A DNA stretch of 64,000 nucleotides. It comes from Antedon mediterranea (Eukaryota; Echinodermata; Crinoidea; Comatulida; Antedonidae). This document shows, in pieces, positions 37,214 to 49,727 of this stretch (the stretch's first letter is position 1; every line of letters starts with the position of its first letter). The stretch is taken from NCBI RefSeq assembly GCF_964355755.1, contig NC_092672.1:7874001-7938000 (forward strand). The letters are read 5' to 3'. The notes under the pieces were generated by a model. It worked only from the letters and a program-made list of their open reading frames with translations, did no database searches and was not told where the DNA came from. Made by a program: the position numbers and the translations under genes.

Positions 37214-40200
37214 TTATTTTTTCTTTTCAATTCTTTTTACTGAATCATCAAACTCTTTGTCAATGACATTCAGCATGAGGCTGCCAGCATTCAAGTATAC
37301 ACGATTCTGAGAAGCTGCAACCTGTGGAAACAGTATTAAATATTACAGTATTAGTAATCATTGAAGAGAGTGTGTATGTTTGTCGGGAATAGAAATGTTA
37401 CTGCTGCACACATCCATACAAACACACACACACAGGGTATCGTAATGACCAAAATTGTACTTGGAAGGTTGTAAATTACATTTGAACTACCCATAGGAGG
37501 TGGTTTGGGCTGGTAATTACACTTGTAAGCTATTAATACAATACAACTCCTCCCTCCAGGGAATACCCACCATTTAAGGGACACTTTCCTTTGAAACCAA
37601 CAATATAGTATTTATATTAAAAGGACACTTCCCTTTGAAACCAACAAGGGGATTTTTTTCATTTCTTTATTCGAATTCATAAAATAACACAACATAAAAA
37701 AAAAAAATACAAAGAATGAATTCAGGGTAACACAAAAAAGTAACCAAAGGTCAAACTTATTTCCATTGTGGCCCTTAGTGAAATATATTATTCTTAAATA
37801 CTACGACAAAGTTTTAGCAGAAGACACCATCTTTAAAAAGACACTATTCTGTAAACTAACGAGGGGACAAATAATATGTTTTTAACACCATTTAGTATTC
37901 AGCTTCTCATAAATTACAGTTTTTCCCAAACAAATCCCAAAAAAAACTTACAGTTCTTGCAATATTTTGAGCAGCACGGATCTTCCTCAGCTTCAAGTAT
38001 CCAGGGTTTTGAGAAATGGCCTCTCCCAGGTACAAATCAATGTTAAGGTTAACAAAAGAAATTACAGAATAGATATGTACTCAAAACAATGGGAAGCTCT
38101 AAAAAGACTATGATCATAGTGCTTATTAGTCACATTCATTTAGACTAGACAAAAAGTAGTTAGCCCTCTAGCGGTCATTTGTGATTTCTGAGATTCATCG
38201 AAGCGCGACAACATCACCGGAAATGATGTGAATTTAAAATTTTTATAGGGTTAAACTCTTTTAACCAATTGAAAGCCTTAATTTATAGTTCCTTATGAAT
38301 AATTCATGAGAATAATTAAAGCAAGGGTTGAAGAAGCATGTGACTTGGTTTTTGGAACAGGATAGCAGTTATGATTGTGTAAGGTAATCATTGAATTTGC
38401 TCTTCTTTTTGTTAGATTTTATACGGTTTTTATCAATAATAATATTGTACATTTTTACGAGACCATAAAAAAATTCCTCAATTTTTGAGTAAACGAGTGA
38501 CTAAATAAAAAGTTACTATGTAATGTAATTATTCGTTTGACAAAAAATGGGCATGTTGATATTTTCAGGTATTTTTTAAATGGCGATTGAAATAGGTAAA
38601 CAAATCACATGTATGACAGTGGTTTGTGCGAAGCTGGGCCTAGCCTTGATGGTCCAACGCGTACTGCGTGTTAATCAATGCGTATAGATATAAACGTAGT
38701 CGTTTAGGCCAATTTTTTACATGTTTATTTATTAATATTAGGCCCCATTCTCATTTATTTTAATTAATGTACTGAATGTACCACACTTTACAATTCTATA
38801 TAAATTAGATTTTGTACTTGTATTAAATTCAAACGTTTTATGGGATTTAAAACATTAAGCTAGGCCTAGTAGTAGGCCTAAGACCACAGGCTAGGTTTTT
38901 CAGCCCATCTTTCAAATACATATTTAAATTAACATACTTTTTATATTTCTATATTTTGTATAGGATCTGACTCCAGAAAACATTTGCATCACTTGAAAGC
39001 GGCTATTTATGGACAGCATGTTGACATTCAAGAAAATTTGACCAGCTCTTATTAATTAAATGTCTTTTAAATTAAAGGTTTTCATTATAAAGAAATGTAC
39101 GGTGACAGAAATTTAAATGATTCTCATAATTGAGGTTCTCATAGATATATTGAAGGTAAATAAATAAAGGTGTTTGTTATTCTTGCCTTTAGAAATAAAC
39201 ATGTTGTTAGTACTATATTATTAGGCCTAGGCCATGGCCATTATACAAATTAAAACTAACAAAATACAGTAATCATATTTAAGGCCTACGCAGCAGTACC
39301 TTATTTGATTTTATTTTTTTCAAATATTTAATTGATGAACTAAATGAGTTTGACTTTTCAATTAGTTGCCATTTTATTATTAGTTTCTGAGTGTTTTTAT
39401 TTATATTCTTAAAATAATTGTATACAACAACTTTAAAGTATTGCGAAGAAGTGATCAAATTATAGTATTTGTATTTTATTGTCGCTTAAAATTATGGAGT
39501 TAAAGTATTTTATTTTAGGGCGACAGAAACGGTTAGGCAAGAAAAGAAATAAATTTGGGAATTTTTTTATGCGGTAAAAACAATTAAACATAATCTACCC
39601 CTAATGCATGTAAATGTAGAAAACATTGCTTATGTTAGCGCGACCGAAACTCGCTACTGGGAATAGAGCCTGCAAAAGCGACGCGTGCACACCTACTCGG
39701 GCACCAGCGGAGCGCGATCGATAGTAAATATACCCGACTTCAAATGATCATAAAATTCTTTTAAAAAATATCAACATTTTGATTTTTTGAGGATTAAAAG
39801 TAAAGATATTGAAATTTAACATAATATTTACAAATATGTATTTAAAAATTCGGAAACAATTTTAGCGTGATATTAAAACTAACGTTTTAGAGTTCCGCGA
39901 TTTCCTACGCAGGATTTGTTTGTTTTCATTGTTAATGGGCGAATGTTACCTAAACTAGAATCGTTATAAATCTTTTAAATTTGTATTATAAGTAATTTCT
40001 TTAGTATTCTTAGTAACATCGAATGTCTCAAATTAACTAGCAGTTATTTATACTAACTATTGTTCAATAATAAGCGTGTATGAAGTGAAAATCTATAGTA
40101 ATAATGTTCTTAGTCAGTTCGTCTCGCTCGCGTGAAGTCTTCGGGTTTCTCAATAAAATTCTCAGCGGTTTGATAGGCTCGCGCTAATGTTTAAATCAAA

Positions 40201-43200
40201 AGCGCTCTCAAAACACTTTTTGTCCAAAATTCCCAATATGACGTGGGTGTGTAGTTTTGTCATATCAGACACTGGTTTGATATACCATCAGATTACCAAA
40301 GATAGGAGCACATATCTCCAACAGCTACCAGGTTCACCACCTTAACTTAGTTCCAACCCTTAACCACCCTCACCCGACCCTATTGTCTGACCATCAAGAT
40401 CCAGGCTAGCCACATCTTTGGCTTACCCTCTGTGCTTAAGGTCATGTTTTGTGTCGGTCTGATTTTACAGCAGGTGTACAGACTTCACCAAACACCCACC
40501 AAGATTACAGAGCGCTCCCTAAACTAAACTCTGGTTTCTCGTGGGAGTTCTAGGCTAGGTGGCTTGTGAACCGATGTCTATTGAAACTTCACTACATGAT
40601 ATTCATCATATGGTCATATCACCAGAAAACAACACTTGGTTGGGGTGTGGGGAGGGGGAGTGGTGGTGGCGAAAGTTTTCAAAAATGGATTAGAAAGGAT
40701 ATCATGATTGCTGACTCTGCCTCTCCCTCAGCCTGAACCACTTTTTGTTGTCTTTCTTGTTTTGCTTTCTCCACCAAAAATTGCGCCCTCTGGGCTTCTT
40801 GCTGTGCAACTTGCTTAGACTCCACAGCAGCAGTGTATTCTCTGCCAAAACTTAGCTCAGTGATTGAAACATCATCAAGAATAATGTTAAAGTCCTTAGC
40901 TCTGCTTGTTAATTGACGTCTGATCAGTAAACTAACCTGGAAAAAAAAACATTTACTAATGTATTTGCATCACTTTAGTTAATTTGAAATTTAGTCTTGT
41001 GGACCTAATGCTCTCTATGGTAATTGTTATACATTAGTGAGTGGCCGAGCTGTGGAACCGTAATTACATAGCCATAACATCGACAAGGGTTCGAGGCTCA
41101 CTCGTTCCATGGTTCTGGTGGTAGAACGAGTATTCTCAGCTAAGGCCTATAAATCGTAGGTCCAGTGTAGACATCTAGCTAGTGTGCACTTTAAAGAATT
41201 TAGTACATCTTTCGACAAGTAGGGTGTTACAACGATGTACACACACAGTCACAGGTGTTTACCACCTGTTGGTCCCATCCTTCACTAATGAAGATCTTAG
41301 AAATTGAATAAATAAAATATACAAATCAAGAGGTTTCCATCACAATACATTTGATTTCTTGTACCACAAAACCAGTTAAAAATAGTACATAACTTGAAAA
41401 AGAAATGATTTGTGTAAAACATAACAAGAGAAGTACTAGGTGTTCGTTTAAACTTACAAACTTTGTAATATGACAATTAGAGATTTTCCACAGTTCACAA
41501 TGATATTATCTAGTTTATTATGAAAAAAAATGAAAAGAACCAATTACCTGTTGACGTTGTGTGATCAACTGGGAGGCATTGAACTTTGCAACGACACCCT
41601 TTAAAACCTATATAAAAAATAGATATTATTGCATTGATAAATATATAATGAAACTAAAGCTTTGTCTACACTATCAAACTTTATGACGTGACAAAAAAAT
41701 GTGATGTGCCCACATATTACTACCATATTTGGGCACATCACACTTTTTTTGTCTATATAGATAGTTGATATTGTGGACACAGCTTAAGTGATTCTAATTG
41801 TTAACACATTAGCTTCAAAAAAGTGTTCAAACTAAATCCTTGCTATGTTTTCATTACAAACAGCCATAATAATTAGGGATGGATGCTATCATGTCCATAT
41901 ATAGGCACATCACACCTTTTTGTCCCATAAAGTTTGATAGTGTAGACAAGGCTTTAAAAATGAGTCTTCTTTTGTTTAGACTTTCCCCACCCTCCCTTTT
42001 AAGTTTTCTTTCAATAAAACTCCACACCACATTTTCAGCAGCTCAGTCTACTTAATAAAGAATTACCTCATTACATATGGATGGCAGTACACGTTCATCA
42101 TAGTCAGTGCCAAGTTGCTGGTACATCTGTGGAAGCGTGTTGTTTACTGGTCTTGACAATACACGCAGAGAAATGTTGACCATCTGCAAATCTAAAAATA
42201 ATGGCAACAGTTAAATCAAGCAGTCAAAACATAATTATTTGCTTGCAAGCCCAATCGATACCAGTACTAATATTGGGCGGGACTTATGTCAACACGGAAT
42301 TGTGTCAACACAAGTGTTGCGAGCAACTGAGCGCTTCCTCAGTTGCCATAAACATTCCAAGTGCGCAACTAATTTTAGTAGAAGTTTTAGAACAAATAAA
42401 CGGTTTCCTCTCTTTCCTGAGCTACAGTACGTGTACAGTATTTTTTCCTTCTGTATATCCATTCATCATACACAATCATAAACATAGTACAAAGACTGGA
42501 AAGGGGAATCTTGGAAGCATAGCTTATAAGTAGATACCCCCTGTTACAAAAACAATAATTAAAATATAAAACTAGAAATAAATAATTTAACTTAAAGGAA
42601 AATGCAAACCATCACAATCATTTTTTCCCAATGAATCTTGTATTCCTGTTAGTGTAAAACATACCTTTGCTCCCTGTGGGTGAGGACAGCTTTCTTGGTC
42701 TAGATCTTATGTCATATATGATTGGGTATTGAAACCAAGGTATCCTAAAATGTAGGCCTTCAGAATAAATATCATCCTTGATGCCACCAAGACGACTGAA
42801 AATAATTGCTCTATGACCACCATCAACTGAAATGGAAACATACAACATACAGTTTGTGCATTTAATCTCAGGCTTCTAATTCTATGTTAAAATACAACTT
42901 TTTTTTTTATTTGAAAACAAAGGAAATAAGAATAACAAAAATATTTACACTCTAGGCCTACCAATTAATAAGTATATTAATATTATATGTCAAGTAATAA
43001 TAGTTTATAGCTTTTATTTAAGTAGGCCTATGTAAAATAAAGACACATTAAGAATAAAGATTAATAATGTTTTTTGGTCACAACTCAAGAATTTGTCTAG
43101 GCCTAGGTTAGTTTGTTTAGGGAAGGCTACAATATACTGTTCTGTTCAGACACCATCAAAGTTGCTTCAATTCAACACTAATTACGATCAGCAACTTAGC

Positions 43201-44628
43201 GGTCAGTCTAATTACCGAAAACAACCGAAAATAACCGAAAACAACCATAAACAACCGAAAACAACCACAAACAACCGAAAACAACCATAAACAACCAAAA
43301 ACAACCATAAACAACCGAAAACGAACCGAAAACAAACCGAAAACAACATAAAATAATCTAAATACCGAAAACAAATTTGTATAATATTTTTTAAATGTCG
43401 CCCTCTATTGATGGGTGTTTCTAAATCTACTAAGACCATAACAGAGACAAAAAACCGCGCGCGCAAAAGCCAAGGAAGACCCTACGATGACAGTGTGCAC
43501 AAAATACAACTAAAAATCGTACAATCAATCAATTGATAACATCGCATTTACTTACAGAATCTATAAAAATATTTTAATTTTAGTCTTTCGATTTTTGATC
43601 CAGAAACCAGCGCATTAGGCCCTACTCCTTACAATAATTATGAATATGTTAATCCATAGTATAGAAAGTAAATTGACTATGGTTAATCATGATCAATTTA
43701 ATTATAGATTTTCAAAGATAAATTATACAAAGATACTAGGGACTATAAAGTATACTTAAAAGAAGCTCACTATAAAGGATTCACAATAAAATCTATTCAG
43801 TAAAATTACTGTAGTCGAGTAAATAACGTTTTTATCCTTAATCGCTTCAGTATTCACTTAAGTGACGAAACCGGGGACGAAAACGCAAAGTTAGGTAAAA
43901 TCATGCTTTGTTTTTGAAAAGACTAAAAACGAAATGTGTTTATAGATTTTGTAAGTAAATGTAGTCTACGGTGTATTTCATTGAATTTGTACGATTTTTA
44001 GTTGTATTTTGTGCACACTACCATTTCGTAGGGTCTTCCATGATTTTTGCGCCTCTGTGTATGGTCTTAGCTTTAGAAACACCCATCAATAGAGGGCGAC
44101 ATTAAAAAAAATATTATACAAAATTTGTTTTCGGTATTTAGATTTTTTAAATTTTGTTTTCGGTTTGTTTTCGGTTTGTTTTCGGTTGTTTACGGTTGTT
44201 TTCGGTTGTTTATGGTTGTTTTCGGTTGTTTTCGGTTATTTTCGGTTGTTTTCGGTAATTAGACTGACCCGCAACTTAGCAAGCCTGCTACATCTCCCTA
44301 TAATATGTAGACTAAGCCTACATAACAGGTAGGCTAGAGCTATGCAGTGTTAGTTATTTATCCTGGCCCTTTTTAGCTGGCTGAGCTAGCTAGTCCAGAT
44401 CAGACCTGGGCCTAGCCAGAGAGAGTAGTAACTAGCTAAAGGCCTAGGCTAGGTCTAGCTAGCTAGCTAGGGCCTAGGCCTAGGTACTTTTGCCCTTTTA
44501 CCTGTATACATCGACTCCTTTACAGCATATGCTACTGCTCCTGCACCTAACAACAGCTTAACGCCTGTAGTTAATCCAGAAGGGCCTTTTCCGAGTCTTC
44601 CAAAAGCATCTTTTACTTTGTCAGCCAT
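37214..44628 (-). CDS. PHB2: Prohibitin-2, complete
   Basis: Scaffold subunit of the ring-shaped prohibitin complex of the mitochondrial inner membrane. Exons on the minus strand are 44628-44502, 42826-42665, 42191-42067, 41607-41548, 40936-40703, 38029-37952 and 37321-37214 (TAA), giving 297 aa; human PHB2 is 299. It starts [15 protein letters not shown], then the hydrophobic membrane anchor '[14 protein letters not shown]' (about residues 23-36) and '[18 protein letters not shown]' of the SPFH/PHB domain. '[11 protein letters not shown]' closes the coiled-coil exon and '[20 protein letters not shown]' begins the next. The C-terminus is '[12 protein letters not shown]'. Six introns of the gene: five are GT-AG and one, between 40703 and 38029, is AT-AC (see separate entry). 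Intron 1 contains foldback FB2; another intron contains two family-B MITEs. All exon phases agree. Confidence 0.97.
38030..40702 (-). other. U12-type AT-AC intron of PHB2
   Basis: The intron begins ATATCCTTTCT (the U12 5' splice consensus is ATATCCTT) directly after 'GAG TCA GCA ATC ATG'. It ends 'CCTTAACATTGATTTGTAC' before CTG GGA GAG. 'CCTTAAC' fits the U12 branch-site consensus, with 13 nt from the branch A to the intron end. Protein continuity (ESAIM|LGEAISQ against vertebrate AAKM|LGEALSK) fixes both ends exactly and no GT-AG alternative restores it. It is 2673 bp long, the largest PHB2 intron. Confidence 0.95.
41658..41784. mobile_element. MITE family B, copy 3
   Basis: Full element of 127 bp with TAA on both sides (41655-41657, 41785-41787). 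The left end is AGCTTTGTCTACACTATC and the right end is diverged. It is in the PHB2 intron between exons 42191-42067 and 41607-41548. Confidence 0.85.
41889..41953. mobile_element. MITE family B, right half only
   Basis: Runs from 'tgctatcatgtccatatata' to 'gatagtgtagacaaggct'. The left half is missing. It is about 100 bp from the full copy at 41658-41784, so one nested or unequal-exchange event may explain both. Confidence 0.7.
43201..44269. mobile_element. Foldback transposon FB2
   Basis: A 1.07 kb element in PHB2 intron 1 with ends GGTCAGTCTAATTACCG and its complement. It is flanked by a perfect 10-bp duplication GCAACTTAGC (43191-43200 and 44271-44280, with one extra c at the right). The outer part of each arm is a tandem of 'ccgaaaacaa' variants. 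Inside comes a core 'gaagaccctacga' plus 'gtgtgcacaaaatacaact', shared with FB1, then 'ttacttacagaatctataaa'. Arms are about 320-390 bp and the spacer is roughly 43590-43960, with no ORF. The arms also contain a 'cgccctctattgatgggtgt' stretch. Confidence 0.92.
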
Positions 44629-44699
44629 TATTTCGGACGGCCAAAAAAAACGTGCTATTTACTGTAGTCTGTCTGTGTGGATAGAGATCCTGCTGCAGA

Positions 44700-44897
44700 C
44701 TGTCCGCCATGCGGTATGTCTGCCAGGCGGTATGTCCGCCAGGGGAACATATTCTCGACGATACCATTTTTTTAAAAGGGAAAATATTTGTACTTTGTTT
44801 CTGTAATGTCTGCAAGGCGGTATGTCTGCCAGGGGGAACATATTCCTGACGATACCATTTTTTTAGAGGGAAAAATTATATGTACTTTGTTTCTGTA
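44700..44897. repeat. Tandem duplication upstream of PHB2
   Basis: Two copies, each about 95 bp, run from 'ggcggtatgtctgccag' to 'tgtactttgtttctgtaa' (about 44710-44805 and 44806-44897), 80-270 bp upstream of the PHB2 start codon. The 22 bp at about 44699-44720 recur inverted at about 48956-48977 ('gacataccgcatggcggaca'). Confidence 0.75.
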
Positions 44898-45149
44898 AGT
44901 AAATTGCCTTACTAAAGCGTCACTTTGCGTTGCGTCGACATATCCAAATGGCAGTTTGATAGTCCATAATCCGAGGTGTTTTGTATATCGAATTTTTTCT
45001 GTTCGGTTTTTATATACAATATTTTTATCAGTAGAATATTCTGTGAATCTAACCTGTTTCTTGCAGGTGGTTTATCCCATCTTAGATCTCCACATGATGA
45101 ATACATTAAAAAATAACATCAAAACTATAACAACCTTAAAACAAACAAA

Positions 45150-46080
45150 TTAATGCTAGACATCACACAACGTAGGCCTAAAAAATAACTGCATTGTCCG
45201 TATTGTAGGAACAGCTGAAAACCGTCGCCGGTGGCCATCCTTTGCATATAATACTAGTATTATTAACTAGCATAGCTATATCCTGCGCAGCATTATTATA
45301 CTGTTATTGTTATACTACTGTGTACTACATTGGCCATTATTTACCGAATTACTGTATATCTGATTCTTCATAATTTCAAAATCATATTAATTTTTCATAT
45401 CATTTTTATTGTTTCACAGTACATACAATTTTATAAAACAAATTACAAGAAAAAGCCTTGTTAAAAATGATGTGTGGAATCTAAAAAAAAGGATTTTTGG
45501 TCTGAGTTTCCAAAAGACATTAAACATTACAATGTAAAACATAAAAAAGACTTCCTAAACATAAGATATAATTTATAAATTCCATAGGAGCAAACTATAA
45601 TGAATATTGATAGATTGACTTAGGCCTATTATTTGTATTTTTTTTTAAAGAAAGTAAGGTTCGGGTAATAATTTTAACCAATGTAACCTTCATTATGATT
45701 ATTGTTTTAAATACACCCTATTTAAGTAGCATATCTTTCAAAATACTACAGAATACTGTAGCAGAAATATTACAGACAAACTGTAAATTCAAAAATACTG
45801 CACCCTTCAACACAGTGCATTTAATTAAGACATTTGTAATAGTAAAACGAAGGCTTGTAGACGAATGGACAAATGACATCTGCATGCAAAAATAAGGTTA
45901 AGTTTAAAAAATGGATAAATTGGGTTATGAAAATATTCATACTTGTGTCTACTGTTTTGTTTTAATTTTAAATCAACTTTTTTCGACTAATTTTTGGTGA
46001 AAGTTAATAACTATTATGATACTTCAAAATGACCAACTTTTTTTCGAAATATTAATTTTTTTAAATAAATTTATTTTGTT
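45150..46080. other. AT-rich intergenic DNA
   Basis: No gene seen. The 66-codon frame at 45695-45895 has no family pattern and no splice or codon-use support. Confidence 0.5.
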
Positions 46081-46640
46081 GAATTAGTCAAAGGGACAAT
46101 ACATCTTAACGTTGAAATAATATTGAAAAACAAACGTAATAATGGCGTTAACACAATGTAATTTCAACCTTTATTCAATGTTGAAAAAATGTTGTCATTT
46201 TAACCAAAAATGCCAAATGGATTTTAACGTTGAATTAACGTTAACATTATATTGTGTTATAAACGTAACACAATGTTCAATTCAAATCATGTTGCCATTT
46301 TAACCAAAAGCCAGCTCGATTATAACGTTAAATTATCGTTGAAATGAGATTGATATAGAAACGTAATACTGTAATAGAGTTAAAACATGAAAACATAATT
46401 TCAACCTTTATTCAATGATGAAAACATGTTGTCATTTTAACCAAAAATGCCAACTCGATTTTAACGTTAAATTAACGTTGAAAAGAGAATGCTAAAGAAA
46501 CGTAATACTGTAAAGGGGTTAAAACATGAAAGCATAATTTATAACTACCTCTTTCAATCTTTTTTCAACATTGAAAACATATCCTTTTAACCAAATTCGA
46601 CTGGATTTCAACGTTAAATTAAATTGATAAATAAACGTAA
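46080..46640. repeat. Tandem repeat, about 120-bp unit, about 4 copies
   Basis: Diverged units carrying 'atttcaacctttattcaatg(t/a)tgaaaa', '(g/t)ttgtcattttaaccaaaa' and 'attttaacgtt(g/a)aattaacgtt'. Many TTAACGTT/AACGTTAA palindromes are embedded. Confidence 0.8.
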
Positions 46641-46644
46641 ACGG

Positions 46645-48230
46645 TTGGGCAATGACATCAACGGCTTATCTGATGTTTATATAGAACGTACCTGTTGCTA
46701 TAATTTGTAATTGATTCATATAAATGTACAAAATAAAAATTTATGTAAAGATGCACTTAAACACTCTCTGGCGGACAATTCGGCTACACAAGGTGTAGGC
46801 TTATCCCTTCACGTCCACACCATCCCACTCCCCCTCCGTTCAACATATTGACCAACTCTCTCCCCCTCCCCATCCATGCTCAAATACACGATCACACCCA
46901 GACAAATTATTAAGAACATACAATTCGGTTACACACGGTGTAGGCCTATATCCCTACACACCATACATCACCCCCCCCCCCCCCCCCCGTTAAACATATC
47001 GACCAAACATGAACTCCCTCCCCCTTTGCTCAAATACACGATCACACCCAGACAAATTATTTAGTTAAAAAAGAACTTAGGTCCAAAAACTCCCTCTGGT
47101 GGACAAACTGCATATTAGGCCTATATCTATATTAAAACAAACAGTATTTCTCTGCTATTTTTAAACGGACATTAAAAAACGGTACGATGTATAGTCAAGA
47201 CAAAATTTGGTCACCGTCTGGAAATATTACATTAACAACAATTAAATGTATATCATATATTTTTCGACAGAATATTGTAATTCAATAAACTCTCTCTCTA
47301 GTGGACAGTTGGGCTATCTTTTACGTTATAACAAATATTGGCACGTGTTGGGCGATGAATTCAACGGCTTATCTGATATTTATATAGAACGTACCTGTTG
47401 CTATAATTTGTAATTGATCCATATAAATGTACTAAATACAAATTTATGTAAAGATGCCATTTAAATCTCTCTGGCGGATAATTCAGTTACACACGGTGTA
47501 GGCTTATCCCTTCACACCATACCCCCGCCCCCCGTTCAACATATCGACTAAACATGAACTAACGCCCCCTCCCCATCCAAGCTCAAATACACGATCACAA
47601 TCAGACAAATTATTTGGTTAAAAAAGAACTTAGGCCCGTCCAAAAACTCTCTCTGGTGGACAAACTGCATATTAGGCCTATATCTTTAGGCCTCCTATAT
47701 TAAAACAAACTGCATTTCTCTGCTATTTTTAAACGGACATTCAAAAACAGTACGATGTATAGTCAAGACTCATAATTTTTAACCGTCTGGAAGTAGGCCT
47801 ATCACATTAAAAAAATTAAATGTATATCATATTTTTTTTGGTGACAGAATATTGTAATTTAATAAACTCTCTCTTTAGTGGATAGTTGGGATATCTTTTA
47901 CGTTATAACAAATATTGGCACGTTTTTGGGCGATGAAATCAACGGCTTATCTGATGTTTATGTATCATAACATACCTGTTGCCTGTTATAATTTGTAATT
48001 GATCCATATAAATGTAAATATAAATTAATGTAAAGATGCCCTTAAAAGCTCTTTCTGGCGGACACTGTTACAGTTACACACGATGTATCCATTGACACCA
48101 TGCCCCCTCCTACCCCCTCCGTTCAACATATTATCGACCAAACATGAACTCACCCCCCACCCCCTCCCAATCCAAGTCCGTTTTCCTTTGTAAAAATAAT
48201 AATAAACAATTAAACATAATGTCACATGGG
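46645..48230. repeat. Tandem repeat, about 580-700-bp unit, three copies
   Basis: Units start at about 46646, 47348 and 47926 with 'ttgggc(a/g)atga' followed by 'tcaacggcttatctgat'. They share 'acctgttgctataatttgta', 'ctctggcgga', runs of C, and 'atacacgatcaca(c/a)(c/t)cagaca'. The first unit is longest because of an internal duplication (46876-46910 and 47030-47064); the third is truncated. A C tract of about 20 bases is at 46971-46988. Confidence 0.85.
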
Positions 48231-49139
48231 CCTAAAACAACTTAAGATTAAACAATAATTATAATTATAGATAAAATTCGGAGAGCTATATAGGGTGCAA
48301 GATAATAATAATAACAATATTTAATAATAATAATGAATAATCATAGGCTTATAATGAGTTATATATGAGTATGAATTTATGAATAGCCCTTCATCAATGC
48401 ATGTGAGAGTACTTAGACAAAACTGTCGGGATATCTAAAATGTTAACTAAGCTAAAATATTCTGTATCTCCCAAAACATGCGTAAATTTCGTAGGAGCAT
48501 GCAACGTATTATTGTTGTAATTCAATAGGGGGTTTACTCTGTTACGGGATACTAAAATTGTAGAACAGTGTAACTGTACCACTACCAGAGAGATTTTAAA
48601 ATCTTTGGTCGTATTACTTACTCTTTCATTATGGCTCTGTTATAAATGTAGAAATAGCGCCCTCTGTTGCCAATATTTTCTAATTCGTCAATGTTTAAAA
48701 AAATCACAATAGACAATTGTAAAAGGTCATTTATTAATTAAAAAGAACAAAAAAATACACACAGTATATCAAATACCAGTATAAGTAATACCAATACGAG
48801 TAATTGACGGTCTACCACACTGTAGATACAATAATTACCCACTGTAAAATGGAATCGCCGGGCTATTGTACTAGTTACAGTAATTACCCACTGTAAAATG
48901 GAATCGTCGGGCAATTTGACAAGTTACCGGTTGGCGGACACAAACTCCCTCTAGTAGACATACCGCATGGCGGACAGTCTGCAGCAACATGCAATTGTCT
49001 GTGTGTGAGCAAGGCTAGTAGAAAATTACAGCATGCGAAATTTATGACGAAATATGATGCTGCCCTCAACGGACACTACTACCTGTTAAAAGAATTAGCT
49101 GAAATTAAAATTAGGAATTAAACTAGGCCTAGAATATAG
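48231..49139. other. Intergenic, low-complexity AT DNA
   Basis: Contains ATA/ATAATA-rich DNA at 48300-48350 and a small duplicated word 'ttacccactgtaaaatggaatcg' at about 48835 and 48885. No gene seen. Confidence 0.5.
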
Positions 49140-49727
49140 TCTACAATTACAATATATTTACTGAAACATTGAATTTAAATAATTAAGAATTCGATATCAA
49201 GAATCGCTTAAAATATTTCCCACTGTTTTTCCAATAATATAAAAGTAGTGAATGTTTATGAGTGCAATGGTACAAATAATTTCATGAGGTAAAAGATGAT
49301 CACTGCTGAACTAGTGTCTATAAACCAAAAGTTTATTTCAACCATTCCAAGAGAAAACTCACAGAAAGCAACGTACTTTTTAAACAGGGTAAATATTCTA
49401 TTTTTTAATTTCGGTTTAGACTCGTTGCTAAGTGACTTATTAAGCAAGGAATAATCATGTTATAGATTTTGTTATTCATGGCTTATTCGATTTTAATGGC
49501 AATCGATCTCATCATATTAGAATGTATAATAGTTGAAGTAAGAAAGGAACACAAAACTAGTTTTGTTATGCCAAGGTTAATTAAACATGTTAATCGTGGA
49601 TTTTGTTCTGTATGTGTATTATTTGTCTAGCTTATTCGATTTTAATGGAAATCGATCTCATCATAATTGATCGATATTATTACTGTATATATTAGAAGTA
49701 AGAAAAGAACACCAAACTAGTTTTGTT

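Noticed and set aside
42201-42533. 110-codon plus-strand frame opposite PHB2
   Set aside because: Lies in a PHB2 intron on the opposite strand, without family pattern.
43156-43466. Frames rich in repeated FRLFxVVFG patterns
   Set aside because: Translations of the tandem ccgaaaacaa repeat in the arm of FB2.
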